Both the position numbers and the translations under genes were made by a program. The notes under the pieces were generated by a model that ran no database searches, was not told where the DNA came from, and was given only the letters and a program-made list of their open reading frames with translations. From assembly GCF_003026475.1 (NCBI RefSeq), contig NZ_PYMC01000019.1, forward strand, positions 17,057 to 81,056: a DNA stretch of 64,000 nucleotides, given 5' to 3'. This document shows positions 49,604-59,820 of this stretch, one piece after another (positions within the stretch are counted from its first letter, which is position 1; every line of letters begins with the position of its first letter). The stretch comes from Photobacterium lipolyticum (lineage in GTDB: Bacteria; Pseudomonadota; Gammaproteobacteria; Enterobacterales; Vibrionaceae).

Positions 49604-50584
49604 TTACAGCGGCAGCTTGAGTTTTGCTACTTTCCCAGCAGGATACTTACTCAGATCGACCGGTTCACCTTTGTAGTTTATTTTAACAACACCCGGTGCT
49701 CCAAGCACGACTTTAAATGGTGCTGTTCCATTTAGATTCAAAACATCACCCGATTTTTTGATCCCGGTATCCAGACGCTTGCCATCCGCATCGCGTATAT
49801 CAACCCAGCAGTCTCCTGCAAAGGTGATTTTCAGATCCGCGGTAATCTCCGCCACATTGGCTTTAGTGACCTCTGCGATTGAACCGGGTTCAAGCTGAGC
49901 ATTATAACTTTCGCCATCCCCCATATCTTCAAGCAAAACAGGTTGTTCAGCTTCATCATCAGTAGCCGGGAGCAAACCGGTAATCGACTCAACAGGCTCA
50001 ATGGTTTCATTCGCTATCTCTGCAACAACAGTACCTTCTGCTGCTGCGTTGACATCAGATGCTGATACGTCATTGCCTATGGCATCAGATAAATCAGAAT
50101 TGGCGAGAGATTCTTCCAGAGGCTGAGATAGTTCAGTGGTCACTGCCGGGATTTCATCGGTTGGCTCCATTTGTAAACTTTGCCACCACCATACCGCCGT
50201 TAAACCAACAACAATGGCCGCCAGAGCCCATGTCAGGCTCATAATGCGGCTATCATGTGCTTCACGCTTGGTACGGCGCGAAAAGCTCTGCATTTCCTGT
50301 TCTTGCGGTTGAGCATGACCAAGCTTATCGAGCTGTTCCAGCACATCCTTGCCGTCTAATCCAACAAATTTGGCATAAGAGCTCACATAGCCACGGGTAA
50401 ATGTGGCCAATTGTGATTTTTCAAAATTGTTGTCTTCAATGTCATTGATAACTGAAATTCGTAAACGCAGGCGGCTGGCAATATCCTTTTGTGAATAGCC
50501 GAGCTGCTCACGTGCCTGACGCAGCATATCCCCGGGACGAATGACTTCTTCTGTTGCTCGTTCTTCGTTCTGTTCAGTATTCAT
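49604..50584 (-). CDS. rodZ: Cytoskeleton protein RodZ
   Basis: RodZ links the MreB cytoskeleton to the cell-wall elongation machinery. The 326-residue protein has a cytoplasmic Cro-like helix-turn-helix (about 18-85: LRQAREQLGYSQKDIA), a basic juxtamembrane stretch (SRRTKREAH), and one membrane helix at about 114-134. A long acidic periplasmic linker follows (about 140-240, many Glu/Ala/Ser), then a C-terminal beta domain (about 245-326). The start overlaps the end of pilW by 11 bases. Confidence 0.95.
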   Translation of the reverse strand: MNTEQNEERATEEVIRPGDMLRQAREQLGYSQKDIASRLRLRISVINDIEDNNFEKSQLATFTRGYVSSYAKFVGLDGKDVLEQLDKLGHAQPQEQEMQSFSRRTKREAHDSRIMSLTWALAAIVVGLTAVWWWQSLQMEPTDEIPAVTTELSQPLEESLANSDLSDAIGNDVSASDVNAAAEGTVVAEIANETIEPVESITGLLPATDDEAEQPVLLEDMGDGESYNAQLEPGSIAEVTKANVAEITADLKITFAGDCWVDIRDADGKRLDTGIKKSGDVLNLNGTAPFKVVLGAPGVVKINYKGEPVDLSKYPAGKVAKLKLPL

Positions 50585-51329
50585 TGGCTAGATATTTCTG
50601 ATATTGCTGAGAGTCTGGGAATTGCTCTTTGAGCAAATCGGCGTATTTATCTGCCTGAGTTAGTCGTCCAGCCTGATTTTCTAACTGAATAAGTAACCAC
50701 AAGCTATCCGCCTTGTACCCATATCTCTTATTAAATTTAAACAGCATAGCGCGCGCGTCTTTGTAATTCTGAAATTCAATTTTCATCTGCGCCAGCTGCA
50801 ACATTGACTTCGGCCGGTATGGATCATGAGACAGTGCTTTCTCAAAATACCGTAGCGCTAGCTGTTTATCGCCGTTATTCAGGCTGCATAGCGCTGCATT
50901 CTCATAACTGGCTGAAGTCAAATAGTAATCTGGTTGTTCTATCGCCTTCAAAAAGGCGGTAATGGCTTCGTCGTAACGCTGTTCACCACACAAGAATACA
51001 CCATAGTTATTCAAAGTATCGCCATTTTTGGGTGAATCTTGTAAGGCTTTCTTATACATATCTTCAGCGGCTTCTTTTTCATCTACCTTCTGAAAATAAT
51101 AAGCCATGGCATTTTGTGCCCGGTAGTACTTAGGCGCATATTTTAATGCCTGCTCAAGATTTTCGCGAGCACGTTGCCATTGGCCTGTTTCTAAATATCG
51201 AAGACCAAGAGCGATCCTGGCCTCTGATGCTTCGATACTATTAAACTCTTTGTTATTGCTTGTTTCTTTAACGGTGACACAACCAACCAATAAACTACAC
51301 AATAAAGGGTACATCGTCCATCGTACCAT
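50574..51329 (-). CDS. pilW: Type IV pilus biogenesis/stability lipoprotein PilW (PilF)
   Basis: The 251-residue lipoprotein has a lipobox LVGC (Cys17) and six or so tetratricopeptide repeats (ALGLRYLETGQWQRARENLEQAL onward). In Pseudomonas the homologue PilF helps the secretin PilQ assemble in the outer membrane. ATG 51329 is preceded by GGGGA; an ATG five codons later is possible. It sits between rlmN and rodZ, the conserved neighbourhood of this gene in Vibrionaceae. Confidence 0.92.
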   Translation of the reverse strand: MVRWTMYPLLCSLLVGCVTVKETSNNKEFNSIEASEARIALGLRYLETGQWQRARENLEQALKYAPKYYRAQNAMAYYFQKVDEKEAAEDMYKKALQDSPKNGDTLNNYGVFLCGEQRYDEAITAFLKAIEQPDYYLTSASYENAALCSLNNGDKQLALRYFEKALSHDPYRPKSMLQLAQMKIEFQNYKDARAMLFKFNKRYGYKADSLWLLIQLENQAGRLTQADKYADLLKEQFPDSQQYQKYLANEY

Positions 51330-51391
51330 ATTTTCCCCAACCCAACGTCCATGTCTAATCTATGCCTCTGTTTTTAGGCTGATTTTAACTT

Positions 51392-52513
51392 TTAGACTGC
51401 TTTTACCGGGATTTGTTCAGCATTGTTCGATTTTGCTTGTGTCCGTTTTGTGCGGTCAATCACATCACCGACCAATTGGCCACAGGCTGCATCAATATCG
51501 TCACCGCGTGTCTTACGTACTGTAACGGTAAAATCGTATTCCATTAAGGTTTTCATGAAACGGTCAATCCGGGAATTACTCGGTTTGCGATAAGGAGAAC
51601 CCGGATAAGGGTTAAATGGGATCAAGTTGATCTTCGCTGGCGTATCTTTCAGCAGTACCGCCAGCTGACGCGCATGCTCCATGTCGTCATTAACATGATC
51701 TAACAAAACATATTCGACGGTAACACGTCCGCGGTTCGCATTTGACTGTGAAACGTAGTTACGAACCGATTCTAAAAATGTCGCGATATTGAATCGGTCA
51801 TTGATTGGCATGATTTCAGAACGCAGCTCATCGGTTGGTGCATGCAGCGAAATCGCCAGTGCAACATCGATGGTTCCTGTCATCTGGTCAAGACCAGAAA
51901 CAACACCCGAAGTGGATACGGTGACACGGCGCTTAGACAGACCAAAACCAATATCATCCAGCATAATTTCCAATGCCGGGATCAGGTTTTTCATGTTAAG
52001 CAATGGTTCACCCATTCCCATCATCACAACATTCGTGATTGGGCGACGACCCGTCTCTTTTTCAATACCAATTTCTTTTGCGGCGCGCCATACCTGACCA
52101 ATGATCTCAGACACACGTAAATTACGGTTGAAACCTTGCTGTGCTGTTGAACAGAAAGTACAAGCCAGTGCGCAACCAACCTGAGAGGAGACACATAACG
52201 TCGCACGGTCACCATCAGGAATATACACCGTTTCGACATCTTGATCGCCAACGCGCATCGCCCATTTAATGGTGCCATCAGAAGAGTGCTGCGCTTCAGA
52301 AACATACGGTGCGCGGATTTCAGCAACCTGCTTCAGCTTCTCGCGTAATTTCTTGTTGATGTTCGTCATTTGATCGAAATCATCACAACCGAATTGGTAG
52401 ATCCACTTCATGATCTGATCGGCACGAAAGGCTTTTTCACCCAGCTCGTCAGCAAAGTATTTACGCAGCCCTTTGCGATCGAAATCCAGCAGATTGATTT
52501 TGACTGTTGTCAT
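51392..52513 (-). CDS. rlmN: 23S rRNA/tRNA (adenine-C2)-methyltransferase RlmN
   Basis: RlmN is a radical SAM enzyme that methylates A2503 of 23S rRNA and A37 of some tRNAs. The Fe-S ligands are in CALACTFCS (CxxxCxxC), followed by GMGEPLLN. The C-terminal catalytic Cys lies in [12 protein letters not shown] 52513 (373 residues, GAGG nine bases upstream) gives the family N-terminus [17 protein letters not shown]; an ATG five codons upstream is possible. It heads the rlmN-pilW-rodZ-ispG-hisS-yfgM-bamB cluster. Confidence 0.96.
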   Translation of the reverse strand: MTTVKINLLDFDRKGLRKYFADELGEKAFRADQIMKWIYQFGCDDFDQMTNINKKLREKLKQVAEIRAPYVSEAQHSSDGTIKWAMRVGDQDVETVYIPDGDRATLCVSSQVGCALACTFCSTAQQGFNRNLRVSEIIGQVWRAAKEIGIEKETGRRPITNVVMMGMGEPLLNMKNLIPALEIMLDDIGFGLSKRRVTVSTSGVVSGLDQMTGTIDVALAISLHAPTDELRSEIMPINDRFNIATFLESVRNYVSQSNANRGRVTVEYVLLDHVNDDMEHARQLAVLLKDTPAKINLIPFNPYPGSPYRKPSNSRIDRFMKTLMEYDFTVTVRKTRGDDIDAACGQLVGDVIDRTKRTQAKSNNAEQIPVKAV

Positions 52514-52703
52514 CGGTTGTTGCCTCATTGTAAACGACTGATTCTATGCCTTGGCAACCCACTGGCTGCATGTCACAGGACAATTCAAGGCGCGAAATTG
52601 TACAGCCTTTGCCCTTTCGTTTCCACAGGTATCACCCCTATGGTTATTTTAGCAATGGACCATCATCCTTCAGAAAAACCGCTTTAAAACGCTCAGAAAC
52701 AAC

Positions 52704-52727
52704 AACGGGAAGCCGAAGCTTCCCGTT
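52704..52727 (-). terminator. Terminator downstream of ndk
   Basis: A 10-bp perfect stem (AACGGGAAGC) with a CGAA loop (TTCG on the minus strand, a stable tetraloop) is followed by GTTGTTTCTG. It lies 34 bases past the ndk stop. Confidence 0.85.
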
Positions 52728-52760
52728 AACAATTTATTTTGTATGAAATTTAACCGCACT

Positions 52761-53189
52761 TTAGTCGCGAGGACAAATTTCATCATCAGCAAAGAAATAA
52801 GCAATTTCTCGTTTAGCCGATTCAGGGCTATCAGAGCCGTGTACTGAGTTATAACGCAAGCTTAACGCGAAATCTGCACGGATTGTTCCGCACGCGGCTT
52901 CTTCCGGATTGGTTTTTCCCATCAGTTCACGATAGCGATAAATCGCACCTTCACCTTCCAGCACCTGTACCATTACCGGGCCCGATGTCATGAACTCAAC
53001 AAGTTCGTTAAAAAACGGTTTGCCTTCATGTTCAGCGTAAAAGCCCTGTGCTTTTGCCGCATCCAAGCGAACCATTTTCGCCGCAACAATATTCAATCCC
53101 GCATTTTCAAAACGCTGATAGATTGCACCGATTAAGTTACGCTTTACCGCATCGGGCTTCACGATCGAAAAAGTTCTTTCAATTGTCAT
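52761..53189 (-). CDS. ndk: Nucleoside diphosphate kinase
   Basis: NDK balances nucleoside triphosphate pools by phosphate transfer through a histidine. The active His is residue 117 in NSVHGSDS. The N-terminus [14 protein letters not shown] and the block [10 protein letters not shown] are standard. Length 142 is close to the E. coli enzyme. It stands alone between rlmN and the aminopeptidase pair, with its own terminator. Confidence 0.97.
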   Translation of the reverse strand: MTIERTFSIVKPDAVKRNLIGAIYQRFENAGLNIVAAKMVRLDAAKAQGFYAEHEGKPFFNELVEFMTSGPVMVQVLEGEGAIYRYRELMGKTNPEEAACGTIRADFALSLRYNSVHGSDSPESAKREIAYFFADDEICPRD

Positions 53190-53266
53190 TATTATTCTTC
53201 CTTTTAAGTCTGTTCGTTATTGGCAAAACAAGTTGAAGCAAGCTGAGCCAGCCTGCTTCACTACGG

Positions 53267-54547
53267 TTATGACAACAACAATGCTGCAATATTGGCTACG
53301 CCTAACCCTGTTGCTCCGGCAGCCCAGCGACTATCTGCGCTGTCTCGGAAACAAGAGGCTAAATCAAAATGCACCCAGCTACTGGTTTCGTTGTCAACAA
53401 AGCGGGACAGGAACGCCGCGGCATTTGATGCACCGCCCATGCCGCCACCTTTCTGCGAGCGGCTGTTGGCTGTATCAGCATAGAAAGACGGGCAATTGGC
53501 CTGGTGCCATTTCTCTAACGGCAGTGGCCATGCCGGCTCATTCACCAAATCCGATAGCTGCTGGACCTTCAGCAATAGCTGCTTATCAAAACCAAAAATC
53601 GCATTGTAATCCGTTCCCAATGCCATCATTGCTGCGCCCGTTAAGGTGGCCGCATCAATGATCAATGGTGTATTGGTTTCACTTGCTGCAATCAGGCCAT
53701 CGGCAAGTACCAAACGCCCCTCTGCATCGGTGTTAACGACTTCGACGGTCAAGCCGTTTTTATACGTTAACACATCACCTAGCTTGTAAGCGTTACCTGC
53801 GACCATGTTTTCTGCGCAACATAAGATCAGCTTCACACGCTGATTCAAACCTTGTTCAATGGCATAACCGAGAGCCGCCGTCACTGTTGCCGCCCCCCCC
53901 ATGTCACACTTCATGGTCACCATGCCGGCACTTGACTTCAGGCTGTAGCCGCCAGAATCAAAGGTGATGCCTTTCCCTACCAGACAAGCAGCAACCGGCG
54001 CATCGGCATCACCTGTCGGGTTGTAGTCCAGTGTCAGCATCACGGGTGGACGGCTGCTCGCACGGCCCACACTGTGAGTACCGACCCAGCCATGGTCAAG
54101 TAACTGATCACCAATTAACATTGTGTGGCTGATTTTGTCACCCGCGATAGCAGACAAGAAAGCAACCGCATCATTCGCCAGCTTTTCCGGATACATATCT
54201 TCCGGTGTCGCGTTGACCACCTGGCGTACCCAGTCTGCACTGCTACGACGGGCATTTAACAGTTCCAGCTCATCTTCATCGATTGACGCCCATTTGATTT
54301 CTACGGAAGTCATGGTTGCAGCAAAGCCACAATAGAACGCCCACTGGCGCTCATAGCTCCACCCTTCGCCCTCAAGGCTCGCTTTTACGGCACCTTGTGA
54401 TTGCAATTGGCGTGCAGCCTGTTGAATACGGCGCAACGGAAAATCACCACTGAAATGAATTTCTGCACCATCTTCCTTGTAGCTCAGCAGTGCCTTTTCT
54501 CCCCAGACACCAGAGCTGGCTTCAGCTGATAATGTGATCCGTAACAT
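53267..54547 (-). CDS. M17 leucyl aminopeptidase, second PepB-like paralogue
   Basis: The 426-residue protein is a cytosolic dizinc aminopeptidase of family M17. All metal and catalytic residues are present: K192 and D197 in [11 protein letters not shown]215 in DMGGAA, D274 and E276 in the signature NTDAEGRL, and R278. It is related to the adjacent PepB throughout but has drifted more from E. coli PepB; for example, a Gly/Gln-rich SRSQKGGGMGGASNAAAF replaces the conserved [10 protein letters not shown] region. It starts 13 bases after pepB ends with AGGAG in the gap, so the two are one operon. It may have altered peptide specificity or form mixed hexamers. Confidence 0.92.
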   Translation of the reverse strand: MLRITLSAEASSGVWGEKALLSYKEDGAEIHFSGDFPLRRIQQAARQLQSQGAVKASLEGEGWSYERQWAFYCGFAATMTSVEIKWASIDEDELELLNARRSSADWVRQVVNATPEDMYPEKLANDAVAFLSAIAGDKISHTMLIGDQLLDHGWVGTHSVGRASSRPPVMLTLDYNPTGDADAPVAACLVGKGITFDSGGYSLKSSAGMVTMKCDMGGAATVTAALGYAIEQGLNQRVKLILCCAENMVAGNAYKLGDVLTYKNGLTVEVVNTDAEGRLVLADGLIAASETNTPLIIDAATLTGAAMMALGTDYNAIFGFDKQLLLKVQQLSDLVNEPAWPLPLEKWHQANCPSFYADTANSRSQKGGGMGGASNAAAFLSRFVDNETSSWVHFDLASCFRDSADSRWAAGATGLGVANIAALLLS

Positions 54548-54560
54548 GACCGCTCCTGTA

Positions 54561-55850
54561 TTACGCTTCTGAAGACAGAATATTGGCTAGTGTACGCACA
54601 CCCATACCCGTCGCGCCCGCAGCCCATTTGTCGCTTGCGCTCTTACGGTAGGCACCGCTGCAATCGATGTGCATCCAACCTTTTTTATAGTCTTCAACGA
54701 AGTAAGATAAGAAAGCAGCCGCAGTACTGGCACCCGGCATAAAATCACCGCTTGAAATATTGGCCAGATCAGCAAAGTTGGACGGCATCATGCTACGGTG
54801 GTGATCCGCTAGCGGTAGCGGCCATAGCCCTTCTTGCTCTTCGCTTGCCGCCAGCAATGCTTGTTGTGCCAGCTCATGATCAAAACTGAATAAGGCGTGA
54901 TAGTCATTACCCAGTGCATTTTTCGCTGCGCCAGTCAGGGTGGCACAGTCGATGATCACTTCCGGGTTTTGTGAACTCGCATAGATCAGGCCGTCAGCCA
55001 AGACCAGGCGACCTTCAGCATCGGTATTGAGTATTTCAACTGTCTTGCCGTTTTTATAAGTAATGATATCGCCCAGCTTAACTGCACGACCTGAAATCAT
55101 ATTCTCTGCACAGCACAGGATCAACTTAATGCGCTTATTCGTACCACGCGAAATGGCCAGAGCCAGGCCACCGGTTGCCATTGCCGCACCACCCATATCG
55201 GCTTTCATTGCAGCCATGCCAGCAGAGGGCTTCAAGCTGTAGCCACCTGAATCAAAAGTGATACCTTTACCTACCAGGCAAGTATGCACCGGTGCATCGG
55301 CATCACCTGTTGGGTTGTAGTCAAGACGAAGCATCGCTGCTGAGCGTTCTGAACCTCGGCCTACGGTATGCGTGCCCATCCAACCTTCGTCCAGCAGATC
55401 GTTACCTTTAATAATTTTATACGTCACATGCTCAGGGGCCAGTGACTTGATAAACTCACCCGCACGAGACGCTAACTGAGATGGACGAACCACATCTGCT
55501 GACTGGTTAATCACTTCACGTACCCAGTGAGTGGCGGTAATACGTGCTTTCAGTTCCGCTTCTTCATCATCATCTAACGCTTTCCAGGAAACTTGATTAC
55601 CCGGTTTAGCATTGTGGTGACCTTGAAGAAATGCCCAAATCGCGTCCAAATCCCACTCATCACCAACCAGTGATACGTGCTTGATCCCTTGCGCGTCTAA
55701 CTTACGACCAGCACGCTGTAGCGCGCTATGCTGGTGTTCATCCGTCAGATGAATAGTGACGCCATCGGCAACAAAAGAGATAAGGGCATTTTGACCCCAT
55801 TGCTCGGCTGCTGCTTCATGAGATAAGAATACTGACATACAGGCAGACAT
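54561..55850 (-). CDS. pepB: Peptidase B (M17 aminopeptidase)
   Basis: PepB removes N-terminal residues from peptides in the cytosol as a hexamer. The C-terminal M17 catalytic domain has [19 protein letters not shown] and [27 protein letters not shown], very close to E. coli PepB. ATG 55850 (429 residues) is preceded by AAGGAG at seven bases. A longer frame to 55877 lacks a ribosome site. Its position upstream of iscX matches the pepB-iscX proximity in E. coli. Confidence 0.95.
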   Translation of the reverse strand: MSACMSVFLSHEAAAEQWGQNALISFVADGVTIHLTDEHQHSALQRAGRKLDAQGIKHVSLVGDEWDLDAIWAFLQGHHNAKPGNQVSWKALDDDEEAELKARITATHWVREVINQSADVVRPSQLASRAGEFIKSLAPEHVTYKIIKGNDLLDEGWMGTHTVGRGSERSAAMLRLDYNPTGDADAPVHTCLVGKGITFDSGGYSLKPSAGMAAMKADMGGAAMATGGLALAISRGTNKRIKLILCCAENMISGRAVKLGDIITYKNGKTVEILNTDAEGRLVLADGLIYASSQNPEVIIDCATLTGAAKNALGNDYHALFSFDHELAQQALLAASEEQEGLWPLPLADHHRSMMPSNFADLANISSGDFMPGASTAAAFLSYFVEDYKKGWMHIDCSGAYRKSASDKWAAGATGMGVRTLANILSSEA

Positions 55851-55929
55851 GAAAAACTCCTTGGGTTCTGATGCCAAACTGATTCGTTTGATGATCTCAG
55901 TTTGGTATGAATTTAGATTTCAGCGTAGT

Positions 55930-56110
55930 TAATTCCAATCGGGATAAGACAGACATGGGATAGCGATCCCTCACCAAACCATTCTCTCCTTCACTCGCGA
56001 ACTGAGTACACGTTCGCTCGACATCGCTTACTCGGTAACATATGAGGAACATTCGTTGCTTCGCTGTTACTCGTCCTACAACAAGTTATGGGGGTAACGG
56101 CTTGGTATTA
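55930..56110. mobile_element. 181-bp MITE-like repeat element
   Basis: The left end TAATTCCAATCGG and the right end (complement TAATACCAAGCCG) form imperfect terminal inverted repeats matching at 10 of 13 positions. The interior has no ORF of note and carries CGCTTACTCGGTAACA / TGTTACTCG-like self-similarity. The left arm is shared with the intergenic repeats at 21345 and 28119. A non-autonomous element fits; no transposase is nearby. The remainder of the 55851-56239 gap holds another imperfect inverted repeat (CCAAACTGA, 55874-55882 with 55897-55905). Confidence 0.45.
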
Positions 56111-56137
56111 CAAGATAATAACTGGCTGAAATACAAC

Positions 56138-56161
56138 AAAGCGGACCATTAGGTCCGCTTT
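56138..56161. terminator. Terminator downstream of iscX
   Basis: The stem AAAGCGGACC/GGTCCGCTTT with a four-base loop lies about 80 bases past the iscX stop and ends the isc operon on the minus strand; T-rich flanks are modest. Confidence 0.82.
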
Positions 56162-56239
56162 TATATATATTTCGTTCACTTTGCCCTTTTGCTCATCTAT
56201 AAACAAGTTGTTTACATCAAGACTAAGAGCAAGATCATA

Positions 56240-56440
56240 CTAGTCAGCTTCTTCCATCCAGCACAACTGCACCGCTTCTAATACGCGCTCGCCACTGTGG
56301 TTTGGATCATCGTCGAAATCATCTAAATCCATGATCCATTGACGAAGATCGGTAAAGAGAACCGTTTGCGGGTCAATGTCAGGAAAACGTTCAGACAGTT
56401 CAATCGCTATTTCTCTAGAATCCGTCCATTTTAAGCCCAT
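56240..56440 (-). CDS. iscX: Fe-S cluster assembly protein IscX
   Basis: IscX is a small acidic modulator that binds IscS and iron and tunes Fe-S assembly speed with frataxin. The 66-residue product has the exact family length and the conserved blocks [13 protein letters not shown] and [16 protein letters not shown], and it ends WMEEAD. It is the last gene of the isc operon, 73 bases after fdx. Confidence 0.96.
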   Translation of the reverse strand: MGLKWTDSREIAIELSERFPDIDPQTVLFTDLRQWIMDLDDFDDDPNHSGERVLEAVQLCWMEEAD

Positions 56441-56513
56441 GATACTGCCTTCTTGTTTAATATAACCGTCTTACGAGAAGTCTAGCCTTTCTGTTAGGAA
56501 ATGCTCAATCACA

Positions 56514-56852
56514 TTAGTGTTTTTCTGATGCCAGGTTAATAGTGTAACGTGGAATTTCAACCACCAGATCATTGTCTGCCACTTTAGCCTGACACCCCAG
56601 GCGTGATTCTGGCTCCAGACCCCATGCTTTATCGAGCATGTCATCTTCAAGTTCATCACTTTCTTCGAGAGAATCGAATCCTTCGCGAATAACAACGTGG
56701 CAGGTCGTACACGCACATGATTTTTCACAGGCGTGCTCAATGCCGATACCATTACGTAGTGCGACATCAAGTACCGTTTCACCAGTTTCAGCGTCTAAAA
56801 CTGCACCCTCAGGGCAAAGTTCTTCATGGGGTAATACAACAATTTTAGGCAT
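56514..56852 (-). CDS. fdx: 2Fe-2S ferredoxin (adrenodoxin type)
   Basis: Fdx supplies electrons for Fe-S cluster assembly on IscU. The 112-residue protein has the cluster ligands at C42, C48, C51 (EHACEKSCACTTC) and C87 (RLGCQAK), plus an extra C46 that is also conserved in isc-type ferredoxins. It ends EIPRYTINLASEKH. It follows hscA after two bases and is co-translated with it. Confidence 0.97.
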   Translation of the reverse strand: MPKIVVLPHEELCPEGAVLDAETGETVLDVALRNGIGIEHACEKSCACTTCHVVIREGFDSLEESDELEDDMLDKAWGLEPESRLGCQAKVADNDLVVEIPRYTINLASEKH

Positions 56853-56854
56853 GC

Positions 56855-58708
56855 CTAAACCTCATCAATCGATTGACCAGCCAGTGCCTGACGAATAGAT
56901 TGATCCATTCGACGTGACGCAAATTCCTGGCTCGCTTTATCTGTTTTCTTTATACCTGCTTCAATCGCATGGGGATCAGTTCCCTGACGCAATTGCACAA
57001 GTTCCATCATTACCCTTTCCAGTGCTTCACGCTCTTCTTTCGATAGCAAGGTCTCACCATCGGTAGCCAGAGCGGTGATCAACCCTTCAAGGACGCGATC
57101 AGCTTCCACTTGCTGCTCGGCAAGTGTACGTGCATTTTTATCTTCCTGGGCATGAGTCATCGACTCACGGAGCATTGTTGCAATTTCATCATCGGTTAAG
57201 CCATAAGAGGGTTTCACCTGGATCGATGACTGCACACCGCAGCTCTTCTCCATCGCCGTTACCGACAACAGGCCATCCGCATCCACCTGGTAGGTCACAC
57301 GGATATGTGCCGCACCTGCCGCCATAGCGGGAATACCCTGCAAGGCAAAACGAGCCAATGAACGGCAATCACTCACCATTTCACGCTCGCCTTGCACAAC
57401 GTGGACAGACATCGCTGTCTGACCGTCTTTGAAGGTGGTGAACTCTTGTGCGCGAGCAACAGGGATCGTGGTATTACGAGGAATAATTTTCTCGATCATT
57501 CCGCCCATAGTTTCAATGCCCAGAGACAGCGGGATCACATCAAGCAATAACATATCTGAGTCAGGTTTGTTGCCTGCTAAGATATCAGCCTGAATAGCGG
57601 CACCAATCGCAACGACTTTATCCGGATCAATCGATGTTAGAGGTTCTTTACCAAAGTAGTTAGCGACCATGTCACGTACCAGTGGGACACGGGTAGAGCC
57701 CCCCACCATAACGGCTTCGATCACTTCGTCGATCTCAATGCCGGAATCTTTAATGGCACGACGACATGCCATCAGGGTTTTCTTCACTAACGGCTGGATC
57801 AGCGCATTAAACTGTTCTCGGCTCACGGAACCCTGCCAGCCAAGCACATCGATCGGTGCTTCTTCGCCATCCGTCAGTGCCACTTTTGCATCAGTGGCGG
57901 CATCTTGCAAAATACGCAACTGTTGCGCGGTTAAATCACCCGATAAACCCGCTTGTTGTTTGATCCAATCCGCAAGTAAGTGATCAAAGTCATCACCACC
58001 CAGTGCTGAATCACCACCGGTAGCCAAGACTTCAAACACCCCTTTAGACAAGCGCAGAATAGAAATATCGAACGTGCCGCCGCCTAAATCATAAACCGCA
58101 ATCACCCCTTCCTGACCTGAATCCAAGCCATAGGCAATTGCTGCTGCCGTAGGCTCGTTCAAAAGACGAAGCACATTCAAGTTTGCCAGCTTAGCCGCAT
58201 CTTTTGTGCCGGCACGCTGGGCATCATCAAAATATGCAGGAACCGTGATCACCACACCTTCCAGATCACCACCTAAGGTCGCTTTCGCGCGCTCACTCAG
58301 TGACTTCAGGATCTCGGCGGAGACTTGGATCGGGTTGACTTTTCCGCCACGAGTCACAAGCTGCGGTAAACCATTTTCTGATGCTTCAAACTGATACGGA
58401 ATATGAGGATAACGCTGCTGGATATCCGCCAGCGATCGGCCAATCATACGTTTTACTGAAAAGATAGTATTAACCGGATCTTGCTGAGCAAGCTCACGTG
58501 CATCATGACCAACAAGCAGGGCTTGTTCACCGAAGTGAACAACTGAAGGCAGAATCGAACGGCCATGCTCATCATTTAACGTTTCTGGAACGCCGCTGCG
58601 CACAGCAGCAACGAGAGAATTTGTGGTCCCCAAATCAATACCCACCGCCAATCGATGTTGATGCGGTGCTGCACTCTGACCGGGTTCAGCAATCTGTAAC
58701 AGTGCCAT
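56855..58708 (-). CDS. hscA: Fe-S protein maturation chaperone HscA
   Basis: HscA is the specialised Hsp70 that pulls on IscU to release its cluster, helped by HscB. The 617-residue protein has the nucleotide-binding domain (about 20-385) with [26 protein letters not shown] and GGSTRVPLV. The substrate-binding domain follows and ends in a short lid without the EEVD-like tail of DnaK. Its known target motif LPPVK is present in IscU. It lies 38 bases after hscB. Confidence 0.97.
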   Translation of the reverse strand: MALLQIAEPGQSAAPHQHRLAVGIDLGTTNSLVAAVRSGVPETLNDEHGRSILPSVVHFGEQALLVGHDARELAQQDPVNTIFSVKRMIGRSLADIQQRYPHIPYQFEASENGLPQLVTRGGKVNPIQVSAEILKSLSERAKATLGGDLEGVVITVPAYFDDAQRAGTKDAAKLANLNVLRLLNEPTAAAIAYGLDSGQEGVIAVYDLGGGTFDISILRLSKGVFEVLATGGDSALGGDDFDHLLADWIKQQAGLSGDLTAQQLRILQDAATDAKVALTDGEEAPIDVLGWQGSVSREQFNALIQPLVKKTLMACRRAIKDSGIEIDEVIEAVMVGGSTRVPLVRDMVANYFGKEPLTSIDPDKVVAIGAAIQADILAGNKPDSDMLLLDVIPLSLGIETMGGMIEKIIPRNTTIPVARAQEFTTFKDGQTAMSVHVVQGEREMVSDCRSLARFALQGIPAMAAGAAHIRVTYQVDADGLLSVTAMEKSCGVQSSIQVKPSYGLTDDEIATMLRESMTHAQEDKNARTLAEQQVEADRVLEGLITALATDGETLLSKEEREALERVMMELVQLRQGTDPHAIEAGIKKTDKASQEFASRRMDQSIRQALAGQSIDEV

Positions 58709-58746
58709 TATCGTTCCTGTGGAGTTAGTGCGCGAGTGAGAAAAGA

Positions 58747-59262
58747 TTAATCGAGTAACGTCTCTTCAAGACGTTCAATTTCATAACGCAGCTTATCAAT
58801 AAACTTCAGCTTACGCACGGCATCTGCCGCCTGTTGCCAATCTTCTTGATTTAACAATTGTTCAAGATCTGCAAGCCGTGATTTATACAGTGCTGAAATT
58901 TGCTTTTCAAAATTGAATAGCGCATCTTCAGGATCACTGGCATACGGAATATCTTCGAGTGCTTCTCGCAATTCCATCTGCTGCATTAAGAACTCAGGAT
59001 CGTATAACGTCTTTTGCTCGCCGCGAATATCTATGTCTTTCTCAGACAACATATACTCTGCGCGTGAGATCGGATTCTTTAGCGTTTGAAATGCATCGTT
59101 AATTTGCGCCGCTTTCTGAACCGACATAAGGCGATCGCGTTCTGACGCCGTGGCGAAATTGTCAGGATGGAAACGACGTTGCAGTTCCCGGAACTGAGTT
59201 GAAAGAAGGCTACCATCCAGTTCAAATTGGAAAGGTAGCCTAAATAATTCGAAATGATTCAT
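58747..59262 (-). CDS. hscB: Co-chaperone HscB (J-domain protein)
   Basis: HscB binds IscU and stimulates HscA ATPase. The 171-residue protein has an N-terminal J domain (about 1-75) with the HPD motif at residues 32-34, and a C-terminal three-helix bundle (about 85-171) that contacts IscU. Length equals that of E. coli HscB. It is separated from iscA by 82 bases and precedes hscA. Confidence 0.96.
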   Translation of the reverse strand: MNHFELFRLPFQFELDGSLLSTQFRELQRRFHPDNFATASERDRLMSVQKAAQINDAFQTLKNPISRAEYMLSEKDIDIRGEQKTLYDPEFLMQQMELREALEDIPYASDPEDALFNFEKQISALYKSRLADLEQLLNQEDWQQAADAVRKLKFIDKLRYEIERLEETLLD

Positions 59263-59344
59263 ATCGCATCTGGTATCTGTAGGTTCTAACCCTGACCGCT
59301 GCTTATCGCTTAGCAGCCAGGTTCAGTTGAAACAACTTTAGCGA

Positions 59345-59668
59345 CTATACGTTGAAGCTTTCACCACAACCACACTCGCTTGATACGTTCGGGTTGTTGA
59401 ATTGAAACCCTTCATTTAGCCCTTCTTTGGCAAAATCCAGTTCGGTACCGTCAAGATAAACAAGGCTTTTCGCATCAATCACGATTTTTACGCCCCGCTC
59501 TTCAAATACCTGGTCGTCTTCATTCACTTCATCGACAAATTCGAGCACATAAGCCATTCCTGAACATCCTGAGGTACGGACGCCTAAGCGCAGGCCAAAG
59601 CCTTTGCCGCGGTTCTCAAGGAAAGTAGCTACGCGACGTGCTGCCGCTTCAGTAATAGTAATGGCCAT
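59345..59668 (-). CDS. iscA: A-type iron-sulphur carrier IscA
   Basis: IscA binds iron or Fe-S clusters and delivers them to target proteins. The three invariant cysteines are C35 (TSGCSGMAY), C99 and C101 (SECGCGESF). The 107-residue length is that of the family. It is separated from iscU by 152 bases that contain two hairpins, an unusually wide gap for this operon. Confidence 0.97.
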   Translation of the reverse strand: MAITITEAAARRVATFLENRGKGFGLRLGVRTSGCSGMAYVLEFVDEVNEDDQVFEERGVKIVIDAKSLVYLDGTELDFAKEGLNEGFQFNNPNVSSECGCGESFNV

Positions 59669-59755
59669 ACAACAACCTCGGAAATTAATATATTCAGCAG
59701 ACTTTCGCTGCTATTCCGCTCACTGCTATTTCAGTCAAGAGCAAAGAAAAGGGCG

Positions 59756-59807
59756 CACTTTATCAGAATAAAGTGGCAATTTCGATCCCGCTATTGAGCG
59801 AAATAGC
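59756..59807 (-). other. Two hairpins in the iscU-iscA gap
   Basis: Perfect stems CACTTTAT/ATAAAGTG (59756-59775) and GCTATT/AATAGC (59790-59807) lie between iscU and iscA. On the minus strand the first is followed by GCGCCCTTTTC. They may adjust mRNA processing or partial termination within the operon. Confidence 0.55.
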
Positions 59808-59820
59808 AATGCGGTGAAAG

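Noticed and set aside
59669..59820. A small RNA gene between iscU and iscA
   Set aside because: Hairpins are present, but no promoter or terminator pair is clear; reported only as operon structure.
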